Below, piece by piece: positions 17,072 through 24,718 of a DNA stretch of 64,000 bases. Numbering within the stretch: the first letter of the stretch is position 1; each line of letters begins with the position of its first letter. Below the pieces are notes generated by a model. That model saw only the letters and a program-made list of their open reading frames with translations. It had not been told where the DNA came from and searched no databases. Source of the stretch: an uncultured Lachnospiraceae bacterium (GTDB taxonomy: Bacteria; Bacillota; Clostridia; Lachnospirales; Lachnospiraceae); NCBI GenBank assembly GCA_910585345.1, contig CAJUDS010000002.1:1-64000 (forward strand). The letters are read 5' to 3'. The position numbers were made by a program, and so were the translations under genes.

Positions 17072-19309
17072 CTATTCGTTTTCTGTGATATTGATCGTAA
17101 AGCTTTCCGATACCCCTTTTGATTCAATACGGATGTCGCACAGTCCTTCCGCAATATTTTCCAGCTCTACCCGCTCCCCTTCCCGTATGATCGAATTGTC
17201 CCAGGTACCAAACTTCATCCACTCGCTGATCTGTCCGCTCGGTTCAAAGTAAGCGCGGATACTGCGTTCATCTTTGTTGCGCAGCTGGGCCGCCATCATG
17301 CGTTCTATGTAAGTGCGTCTCGTCGTCTGAAACACACTCCGGTATGTCCGCCGGTCCATATGCATACTTCTGGCGCTCATAACCGTAATACCGCTGACCA
17401 CCTTGCCGTCCAGTGTATAATTATCGGAAGAAAAAACAAAGCCGAATTTACTCTGATCGATCTCTTCTTTTACATCATTGGTAAAGCCGGAGATTTCCTT
17501 GGCAAACACAATCGGCAGACGCAGCGCATTTTCATTTTCCTCCAGATCAAACCGCACCCCTGGGAAATCTGGATATACCTTTTTCAAATACGTTTTCAAA
17601 TAATTGGGGCACTGACACGCCGCTACAATGCCTGCCGCCGCAAATTCCGCCCCGATGTACACGCCCTTCATCCAGAACTTCACATCATTTTCCATACCCT
17701 TGGGGAATTCCACGCCGCCCGTTTCATTGATCCTGGCGCCTCTCGATGTCACAACCCTCGATTTATCTTCCGGCACCACTGTCATATTGGGGAAGCATGC
17801 TATCGCATACTCGTCATATACGTTGCCTGCTATCTCCTCCGCCTTATCCATATAAATCGAAGCGCCGTCGGTCGCCATTTTAGAGAAGGTGCTCTCTTCT
17901 CCGGTTTCAAACCCGAAAAATGTCTGTATCTTATATTTTTTTATTCCGTTCAATAGATTCTGCAGTGTATCCATAGAAGAGAAAAATATCGGATCGTCCT
18001 CGTCATATTCACCCGCATAGCCCCATTTTTCTGCAAAATCCACTGTCATTTCCGTTGTGTAATCATCCAGTGACGTTTCCCGCTGCAGTTCAATCCGGGG
18101 TACGATGCCGAACCAGATAGTATCGGTATAATCCGTCTTATTGTTGACGGTTTCCAGATATAACCGCAGCTTATCCATATTCTGGGCCTCTACCAGCTCT
18201 TCGATCGGAAGATTGGTCACCAGCAGAGAAGGCGCCATCCCCTTGATCTTTGGTGAATAAGCGTCAAAAAATGCTTTCACGCCCAAAATCCGTTCAAATA
18301 CCGGTTTCGCTACTTTGATAAAGTCTTTCTGCCATGTATTGTACAGAGCGCTGTAATTGTTAAACAGTTCCACCTTTTTTCCGGTTTCCATGACAGCCAG
18401 TTTAGAGGACATCTTATTCGTAAATGCGGAAACCACCAATTCCTGCATCAGAGAAGACACCTTCTCCATGCCGGTTTCCTGCTCTTCTTTAAATCCAACG
18501 GCGGCCCTGCGGCGCTGTTCGATCAGTTCATAACGCTCCTCTATCTCGGATACCAAAAGCTCCGTAGCTTTATCGTCCACCTCCAGAAGCGGTATCTCCT
18601 GCCCCGGCTGGAACGTGATCGTCTTCATCTCGCCCTCCCCGTCAAAATAGGGCAGCGCGGGGGCCGGCGTCGCTCCGCCTTTCTGTCCCGCAGCCTCAAT
18701 CGCCACCAGGTTTTCCCGGATTGTCCCGATCATCAGCGCAATCTGCGTAGGGAACTCGTTGTAAAAGTTCTCTGTCTCATTGATCTTCTTGGAAAGCATC
18801 TTAAGCCGCTTTAACTTGGCCGGGGAATCGCTTTCCAGTTTCATGCTCTCTTTTGCCAGATAATTCACATCCTTATTCAGACGCTTCATATCATTCAGCG
18901 TCTTTTGCGGAGAAAGCATTTCCAGCATTGATTCATAATTAAAAGTTACGTTGGGCTTATTAGAGCTGCGCTTCTCATCAATCAGTCTTATAAAAGTTTT
19001 CAGAAAATTGTTGTTGCGGTCAATCACGATCTCTTTTACAAACTGAGCCGGAATCCCCATAGGACGCTCCAGCGTATACACCATTCGCTTGCTTTCCGCA
19101 TCAAAATAACTGTAAATGGTAGGCGCAAATTTCCGCAGAAACTCGTCGAAACTGTGTACCAGCAAGTGACTGTGGATTTCCTTGATCTTTTCGTCGGTCA
19201 GGCTCTTGCCCGTCGTCTCAATACCCGCCATCAGATTGATCAAATCCAGGCATTCCGGATTGATCACGTCAAAAAGTACGGTTCGGTTCGTTTGCTTAAT
19301 AATTTTCAT
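17072..19309 (-). CDS. Single-chain contractile sheath-like protein (TssB/TssC-like)
   Basis: 745 aa from ATG 19309, chosen because GAGGG lies 9 nt upstream and the promoter is at 19419-19447; longer frames lack sites. The N-terminal 150 residues are alpha/beta, 150-320 hold long charged helices, and the C-terminal 400 hold the block GFETGEESTFSKMATDGASI, then SRGARINETGG and VYIGAEFAAAGIVAACQ, which I read as the sheath core. A 745-aa chain is about the sum of TssB and TssC. It is the first gene of the operon, directly before the tube gene. No other gene in the locus could be the sheath. Assignment is by context and fold pattern, not by a decisive motif. Confidence 0.55.
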   Translation of the reverse strand: MKIIKQTNRTVLFDVINPECLDLINLMAGIETTGKSLTDEKIKEIHSHLLVHSFDEFLRKFAPTIYSYFDAESKRMVYTLERPMGIPAQFVKEIVIDRNNNFLKTFIRLIDEKRSSNKPNVTFNYESMLEMLSPQKTLNDMKRLNKDVNYLAKESMKLESDSPAKLKRLKMLSKKINETENFYNEFPTQIALMIGTIRENLVAIEAAGQKGGATPAPALPYFDGEGEMKTITFQPGQEIPLLEVDDKATELLVSEIEERYELIEQRRRAAVGFKEEQETGMEKVSSLMQELVVSAFTNKMSSKLAVMETGKKVELFNNYSALYNTWQKDFIKVAKPVFERILGVKAFFDAYSPKIKGMAPSLLVTNLPIEELVEAQNMDKLRLYLETVNNKTDYTDTIWFGIVPRIELQRETSLDDYTTEMTVDFAEKWGYAGEYDEDDPIFFSSMDTLQNLLNGIKKYKIQTFFGFETGEESTFSKMATDGASIYMDKAEEIAGNVYDEYAIACFPNMTVVPEDKSRVVTSRGARINETGGVEFPKGMENDVKFWMKGVYIGAEFAAAGIVAACQCPNYLKTYLKKVYPDFPGVRFDLEENENALRLPIVFAKEISGFTNDVKEEIDQSKFGFVFSSDNYTLDGKVVSGITVMSARSMHMDRRTYRSVFQTTRRTYIERMMAAQLRNKDERSIRAYFEPSGQISEWMKFGTWDNSIIREGERVELENIAEGLCDIRIESKGVSESFTINITENE

Positions 19310-19418
19310 AGGTTTGTCCCTCACGCTTTCAGAGTCTGCAGACATTGTATGCCAGGCAGACAGCAATACTGTCAATAGTAATAGAGACAAGATGCATTTT
19401 CACGCTTATCTTGTACAG

Positions 19419-19447
19419 ATTGTAGCATTCGGGACAATTCAAGTCAA
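19419..19447 (-). promoter_or_regulatory. Strong sigma-A promoter of the CIS structural operon
   Basis: On the minus strand TTGACT (19442-19447), a 17-nt spacer and TACAAT (19419-19424). The predicted start near 19412 gives a leader of about 103 nt before the sheath ATG. The 344-nt gap between the sheath start and the protease gene holds this promoter and the hairpin repeat at 19538 and nothing else obvious. Confidence 0.75.
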
Positions 19448-19537
19448 CGAGTATTGCCAATTTTTACCAATTTTCCGCACCAGACATCCGCTGCATTTAT
19501 TTATCATGCTTTTTTACCATTCCGCCCCAGACGCAGA

Positions 19538-19610
19538 CTTTCCCGGACATGAATATCCGGGAAAGACCGGCCGCACCCGGCTGTGCGCACAAACCGCCTG
19601 CATGGAAAAT
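19538..19610. repeat. Dispersed hairpin repeat, copy upstream of the CIS promoter
   Basis: Stem CTTTCCCGGA / TCCGGGAAAG (19538-19547 and 19556-19565, 8-nt loop) is followed by a GC-rich tail with CACCCGGCTGTGCGC and CCGCCTGCATGG. The same hairpin-plus-tail layout recurs at 53622-53695, and the tail at 1-24. No U-run follows on either strand, so a terminator role is unlikely. It lies 91 nt upstream of the -35 box of the CIS promoter. Confidence 0.55.
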
Positions 19611-19653
19611 CCGGCGGAAAAAAGAACGATAACGCCGCCACACGATAGTTCTG

Positions 19654-21378
19654 TTAAAACAATCCGGCCAGCTCCTGGAAGGTATGCTGTACATTGATCT
19701 TTCCCAGTCCCCATTCTCTGCTCGGATACTGGATGTTTTCCTCCCTGATTGCACCCAGGGCCAGATAATATTTGATCTCCCGGCTGGATGCCAAAAGATA
19801 ATGCTCCTCCACCACACTCCACTGCATCATCTGGGCAGCCGCGCCTGCCGCAATTGCAGCCGCCAGAGAACTTCCTGTGCGCTTGCCAAGTGAGGTCGAG
19901 ATATTTACGCCCGGCGCTGCAAACTCCGGTTTAATCCGTCTGTCCGCGGTAAATCCCCGTCCTGACTTATCATAAAAACTGCCGTCCGCATCGTTATAAG
20001 CATTCACTGTAATCACACTTCCGGTCATGGAAGGCGCCGTGAGCGTGATCTCCGGATCCGGCCGCAGGAACCGGGTGTCGCTCTTGATAAATGCTTCAAT
20101 CGGAAGCCACATATTATACGCGCCGCCGCTGATCACCAGCTCCGCCTCTATTGTGAACGTCCATACGCCCGGCGTAGGATTGACGAATCGAAACAGCATC
20201 AGGCTTCTCCCGGAAGCCTCCTCCAGCAGAATGCTGTTGGTCATAATTACCGTGCGGTCAAAAATAAAACGGTGCTCCTCCGTCCGGCGGCTTTTACCTG
20301 ATATCCCCGCCGCCGTCTCGCCGCCCGGCGTCCGTACCGACATCCGGTAGCGGTTAGGACCTTCCGCCCACACTTCCAGGATAAAGCCGTTTTCCCCTTC
20401 TCCGACCCGCAGTTCCACATTCTGCGGCTCCATACTGGAAATCCCCTGAAAATGGTGCCCCATCGCCCCTTCATTGCCGCCGCAGGCCACAACCGCCCGG
20501 CTTCTTCTTGACGCTGTCGTATCCAGATAGCGGTCCAGTATGGAGGAACCGGTATGACTGCCATAATTGGTCCCGATTCCCAGACAGATGATGATGGGCC
20601 TTTCCGCATCTACCGCAAAACTCTCCAGGTATTTTACCGCCAGCAGGATATCCGCCTCGGAATATGCATCCGCATCTTCGGGCAGGATATAATAATCGCG
20701 TAAATACTGCTTCGCTCTTCTCAGCTTCACAACGACGATATCCGCATCCGGCGCCGCCCCTAGGAAGCCGCGGCCTCCGTCCAGAGCGCTGCCCGCCGCC
20801 ACGCTTGCCATCGCCGTTCCATGGCCCTCCGTATCCCATGTCGGCACAATATCCCGCGGTCTGTCTGACTGCAGCGCTTCGTTGATCTGTTCCCGCACAT
20901 ACTCAGTCCCAAACAGAAATCCTTCCGGCGCCGCGCCGTCCTGTATGGTCTGGTCCCAGACTGCCAGAATCCTGCTGTCCCCCGCAGCATTGCGGAATAC
21001 ATCCTGCGTATAACGGATTCCGGTATCAATAAAACCGATGATTACACCGCACCCGGTCAGTGACAAAGGCTCTCTCTGCACCTGCGCAATGCCTGACTCT
21101 GACAGCGCCAGCATGTCAAAGGGCTGATTGCCCGGTATTTGTTCCTGCTGCATCAGCCCATAACATTTTGGTACCATATAATAGGAATACCTTTCTATAA
21201 ACCAGTTGATATCCCTTTCTCTCCCCGTATCCGTCCGTAAATAGAGAATGCTCGTATCCGCATCCAGCGGCACGATGCAATAATCCGTTACGCCGGTTAT
21301 ATTCGCCGGCTCCTTTACGGCATAATCTACCAGAAGTTCTACATACTCTTCCGAACTTACTTTTTCTTCACATGTCAT
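19654..21378 (-). CDS. Subtilisin-family (S8) serine protease, Csp-like
   Basis: 574 aa with a complete subtilase triad: D118 in FIDTGIRY, H186 in DTEGHGTAMA and S504 in TGSSLAAA. The first 100 residues have no secretion signal and resemble a short prodomain. A large insertion (about 330-470) is beta-rich, as in clostridial Csp-type proteases that act inside cells or on spores. The protein should be cytoplasmic. It follows the ClpX-like gene by 101 nt and lies directly upstream of the CIS operon, so it may mature effectors or structural parts. The ATG at 21378 has a poor ribosome site. A germination role is an alternative. Confidence 0.8.
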   Translation of the reverse strand: MTCEEKVSSEEYVELLVDYAVKEPANITGVTDYCIVPLDADTSILYLRTDTGRERDINWFIERYSYYMVPKCYGLMQQEQIPGNQPFDMLALSESGIAQVQREPLSLTGCGVIIGFIDTGIRYTQDVFRNAAGDSRILAVWDQTIQDGAAPEGFLFGTEYVREQINEALQSDRPRDIVPTWDTEGHGTAMASVAAGSALDGGRGFLGAAPDADIVVVKLRRAKQYLRDYYILPEDADAYSEADILLAVKYLESFAVDAERPIIICLGIGTNYGSHTGSSILDRYLDTTASRRSRAVVACGGNEGAMGHHFQGISSMEPQNVELRVGEGENGFILEVWAEGPNRYRMSVRTPGGETAAGISGKSRRTEEHRFIFDRTVIMTNSILLEEASGRSLMLFRFVNPTPGVWTFTIEAELVISGGAYNMWLPIEAFIKSDTRFLRPDPEITLTAPSMTGSVITVNAYNDADGSFYDKSGRGFTADRRIKPEFAAPGVNISTSLGKRTGSSLAAAIAAGAAAQMMQWSVVEEHYLLASSREIKYYLALGAIREENIQYPSREWGLGKINVQHTFQELAGLF

Positions 21379-21479
21379 GGAAACAACCCGTTATCGTATT
21401 CTTATTTCCATCATATGATACAAAAGCAAAAAAATGACAGTGCCAGACAGATCACAGCAAACCGCCGCCCCGTCCGCCG

Positions 21480-23075
21480 TCAGTCCGCAGCCGGGGCAGA
21501 AACGGCGGCATCCTCTATCTGACGCATCCCGTCCATCTCTTCCAGCGTATAGCCGTTGCGCCTGATATCAATCACAGGCCCTCCGGTTCCCTCAATATAT
21601 TCTCTCGTAATCGTCACTCTGCCGATATTGTCGTCTTTGGGAATTTCATACATAATATCGAGCATAAATTCCTCAATAATGGCCCGCAGCGCCCTGGCAC
21701 CGGTATCCTTTTCCATAGCCTTCTCTGCAATGGCCTCTAACGATCCCTCGTCAAATTCCAGCTTTACCTCATCCAGCGCAAGCAGTTTCTGGTACTGTTT
21801 GAGAATCGCATTTTTCGGTTCTTTCAAAATATTTATCATCATTTCCTTTGTCAGCCCGCTGAGCGTATACAGAATCGGCAGTCTGCCAAGAAACTCCGGA
21901 ATCATACCGAACTTTTTGAGATCTTCAATCGTAACCTTGCTTAAAATATTTTTATCCCTGTCATATTTGTCCTTCAGCTCCGCATTGTATCCGATAGACG
22001 TCTGTTTATTGAGCCGTTGTTTAATGATTTCTTCCAAATCCGGAAACGCGCCGCCGCAGATAAACAATATATTTCTTGTATTGACTGTCGCCAAAGGCAC
22101 CATCGCGTTTTTGCTGTTGGCGCCTACCGGCACTTCCACTTCCGCGCCTTCCAGCAGACGCAGCATCCCCTGTTGTACCGATTCGCCGCTCACATCCCTG
22201 GAATTGGTATTTTTCTTTTTGGCTATCTTATCAATTTCATCAATAAAAATAATGCCCTTCTCAGCCCGCTCCACGTCATTGTCTGCGGCCGCCAGCAGCT
22301 TGGAAACAACACTTTCAATATCGTCTCCGATGTAACCGGCCTCCGTCAGGGAAGTGGCGTCCGTAATCGCCAGCGGTACATCCAGCAGCCTTGCCAGCGT
22401 CTTCACCAGATATGTCTTGCCGCAGCCTGTCGGCCCGATCATCAGCATATTGGACTTCTCAATTTCAATCTCATCCATCGTATCCGTGGCAACCCTCTTA
22501 TAATGATTATAAACAGCCACAGATATAACCTTTTTGGCATGTTCCTGTCCTACCACATAATCGTCAAGCTGCGCTTTAATCTTATGAGGCGCGGGAATAT
22601 TTTTGATATCCAGCACGGGCTGCTGTTTCTTTTTCTCCTTTTTTTTCTTCAGCTTCTGCTTATTCGGTATCCCGCCGTCTCCCTGTAAATCCGCAATATT
22701 TACAAAACTAATGCTGGGAAAGCCTTTACCGCTTTTATTGATATTATCAAACAGATCATGATTGAGCATCCCCTGGTAATCAAACTGGCTGACCGTATCC
22801 ATCGTTTTGTGCATACAGTCATTGCATACGCAGATATTATTGGGCAGCTTAAACATCTTTCCCGTCTTGCTTTCCGGGCGGCGGCAGATAAAACATACAT
22901 CCTCGTACTCGCTCTCTTTTTTGTCCGCCTGACCGCTTCCTTCCGCGTCTGCCTGACCGGCATTGTCCCCCTGCCCTGCATCCCCGCCGCTCTCCTGCCG
23001 CTCTTCTCCCGCCTTCTCGGACAGTTCTTCCCGTTCTTCGTTTTCTATTCCCTCATTATCATATAAATCTGACAT
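21480..23075 (-). CDS. Divergent ClpX-like AAA+ unfoldase next to the CIS
   Basis: 531 aa from ATG 23075 (AAGGAG 7 nt upstream). The acidic residues 1-58 and a lysine-rich linker (138-152) are absent from standard ClpX. A zinc motif follows (C61, C64, C84, C87), then AAA+ motifs: Walker A GPTGCGKT (214-221), pore loop GYIG (247-250), Walker B IIFIDEID (275-282) and GRLPI. The ClpP-docking loop reads IGY (361-363) instead of IGF. The RKH loop, which in ClpX contacts ssrA tags, is replaced by NSKNAMVPLAT. These changes mark a paralogue, not the housekeeping ClpX. It has its own promoter. A sheath-recycling role like ClpV is an attractive inference. Confidence 0.8.
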   Translation of the reverse strand: MSDLYDNEGIENEEREELSEKAGEERQESGGDAGQGDNAGQADAEGSGQADKKESEYEDVCFICRRPESKTGKMFKLPNNICVCNDCMHKTMDTVSQFDYQGMLNHDLFDNINKSGKGFPSISFVNIADLQGDGGIPNKQKLKKKKEKKKQQPVLDIKNIPAPHKIKAQLDDYVVGQEHAKKVISVAVYNHYKRVATDTMDEIEIEKSNMLMIGPTGCGKTYLVKTLARLLDVPLAITDATSLTEAGYIGDDIESVVSKLLAAADNDVERAEKGIIFIDEIDKIAKKKNTNSRDVSGESVQQGMLRLLEGAEVEVPVGANSKNAMVPLATVNTRNILFICGGAFPDLEEIIKQRLNKQTSIGYNAELKDKYDRDKNILSKVTIEDLKKFGMIPEFLGRLPILYTLSGLTKEMMINILKEPKNAILKQYQKLLALDEVKLEFDEGSLEAIAEKAMEKDTGARALRAIIEEFMLDIMYEIPKDDNIGRVTITREYIEGTGGPVIDIRRNGYTLEEMDGMRQIEDAAVSAPAAD

Positions 23076-23129
23076 GTATATTCTCCTTTTATTTTCCACG
23101 CCTCGCCCCGTTTGGGCACATCTCTTTTT

Positions 23130-23158
23130 ATTATATAGCATCCCCCATTTTCCTACAA
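23130..23158 (-). promoter_or_regulatory. Sigma-A promoter of the ClpX-like gene
   Basis: On the minus strand TTGTAG (23153-23158), 17-nt spacer and TATAAT (23130-23135). The leader is about 48 nt. The protease gene downstream is probably co-transcribed. Confidence 0.7.
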
Positions 23159-23195
23159 GTTAACATTTTCTAAAAACGCAGGCAGACACCGCAAA

Positions 23196-23228
23196 GAGGC
23201 GTTGTACCCAGCCCGGATACAACGCCTC
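23196..23228. terminator. Hairpin terminator after htrA
   Basis: Perfect 11-bp stem GAGGCGTTGTA / TACAACGCCTC with an 11-nt loop, 28 nt after the htrA stop. The T-run is better on the plus strand (CTTTTTG) than on the minus strand (TTTGCGG), but the stem is strong in both directions. It separates htrA from the ClpX-like gene. Confidence 0.6.
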
Positions 23229-23255
23229 CTTTTTGTTCTTTTTCCATACCAAGTC

Positions 23256-24593
23256 CTACTGTTCCAGGTCTGCTTCCTCCCTGGAACCAAGCGTCACCGT
23301 CACTTTTTTCTCCTGATATCCGTTTGGACTCCCCTGCTGGATTGTAATCTCCACTTCCGTTCCGGCCGCATAGTATTCCATCATACTCTGCAGCTCTTCC
23401 ATGGAAGACACACTGCTGCCGTCAAATTTCGTAATAATATCGCCTTTTACAAGTCCTGCTTTCTGCGCTGCCGTGCCCTCGTAAACCTGGCCTACATATA
23501 CGCCTTTCGGCATCCCGTACATCTGCGACACTTCTTCCGTCACATTGACGCCGGAAATTCCAAGATAAGATTTTTCCCCTTCCGCAACCTTCTCGCCTTT
23601 CGTCGTTTTAGACATCAGATCTTCAATAATCGGTTTCGCAGAAGATATCGGAATCGCATACCCCATGCCCTCTACTACGGAACCGCCGATTTTATTGGAA
23701 TTGATACCGATGACTTCCCCTTTCACATTGAGCAGCGCGCCGCCGGAATTGCCCGGGTTGATTGCCGCGTCCGTCTGAATCAGTTTGTTTCCGTTATTGG
23801 TTCCTTCGATTTCTCTGTCAAGCGCGCTGATTACGCCTGTCGTAACAGACTGTCCGTAACCAAGCGCATTGCCGATGGCAATAGCAGGTTCCCCTACCGT
23901 CAGGGCGTCTGAATCTCCCAGCGTAGCGACTACAATACTGTTCTTTGTAGAACTCTCCACCTTTTCCAGCGGTATGGCAATCACAGCCAGATCCTTATCG
24001 GAATCGTATCCCTTTACCTGCGCTTCCACCTGTTCGCCGTCAATGAACTGAACGCTCAGCGCATCCGCATCCGCAATCACATGTTGATTTGTCACCACTA
24101 ACAGCTCCGTATCATTTTCACCGACGATAATACCCGATCCGCTCGCCTGGTTCTGGCTTTCCAGCGTCTGACCAAAGAAATTGGACTGCTCCGTATAGGA
24201 ATTGGTAATGGAGACAACGGCAGGCATCACGTTTTTTACCACTCCGGTCACATCCGTCGTTACTGTCGTCACTGAGTTGCTGACCGCCGTCACACTGCCT
24301 GCAGCCGCCGTATCCGCTTTTTCTACGGGCGTCTCCGCCGTCACTGCAGGCTCGCCGCCTCCGCCCACCAGTCCGACAACAGACTGCACGCCATAAAATC
24401 CGGCTCCCGCAAATATACCAAAGCAAAGCCCTACGCCTGCTCCGACCGCCAGTTTCCTGACCCATTTGTTTCCTTTTTTAGGAACCGGCGGTTCCGGCGG
24501 CGTCTGCGGCGCGTTCTGATAACCGCTGTACACCCCCGGTGTACTATTTTCATAATTACTGTCAAAATCATTTGGATAATTATTTCCGTACAT
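23256..24593 (-). CDS. htrA: HtrA/DegP-like membrane serine protease with PDZ domain
   Basis: 445 aa. A Pro-rich cytoplasmic tail (1-45) leads to a membrane helix at about 47-69. The S1C protease domain has H171 (TNQHVI), D201 (DSDKDLAV) and S283 (GNSGGAL). One PDZ domain covers about 345-430 (YLGISGVNV, GDIITKFDG). The protease faces outward and degrades or refolds damaged exported proteins. The ATG at 24593 has AAAAGGGG 8 nt upstream. A TATACT sits in the leader region, but no convincing -35 matches it, so the promoter is unclear. Monocistronic with a terminator downstream. Confidence 0.9.
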   Translation of the reverse strand: MYGNNYPNDFDSNYENSTPGVYSGYQNAPQTPPEPPVPKKGNKWVRKLAVGAGVGLCFGIFAGAGFYGVQSVVGLVGGGGEPAVTAETPVEKADTAAAGSVTAVSNSVTTVTTDVTGVVKNVMPAVVSITNSYTEQSNFFGQTLESQNQASGSGIIVGENDTELLVVTNQHVIADADALSVQFIDGEQVEAQVKGYDSDKDLAVIAIPLEKVESSTKNSIVVATLGDSDALTVGEPAIAIGNALGYGQSVTTGVISALDREIEGTNNGNKLIQTDAAINPGNSGGALLNVKGEVIGINSNKIGGSVVEGMGYAIPISSAKPIIEDLMSKTTKGEKVAEGEKSYLGISGVNVTEEVSQMYGMPKGVYVGQVYEGTAAQKAGLVKGDIITKFDGSSVSSMEELQSMMEYYAAGTEVEITIQQGSPNGYQEKKVTVTLGSREEADLEQ

Positions 24594-24718
24594 AATCAAA
24601 CCCCTTTTCTGTTTTGTCTGCTTTCCTCAGGAATTTTGCTCTTCCTTTTTGTCTGACTACAGTATAGCTTTCGTTTGTGTCCAAAATGTGATGAAACTAT
24701 GCAAATTTTATAAAATTC

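Noticed and set aside
19538..19565. Intrinsic terminator after the subtilase gene
   Set aside because: The hairpin has no U-run on either strand, and the same structure recurs as a dispersed repeat.
1907..23075. Prophage or simple tailocin
   Set aside because: No terminase, capsid, holin, integrase, tail fibre or tape-measure gene was recognised. FHA, PP2C-like, DUF4280 and effector genes fit a CIS better.
1907..23075. Classical T6SS
   Set aside because: No TssJ, TssL, TssM or ClpV homologue is visible, and the host appears to lack an outer membrane.
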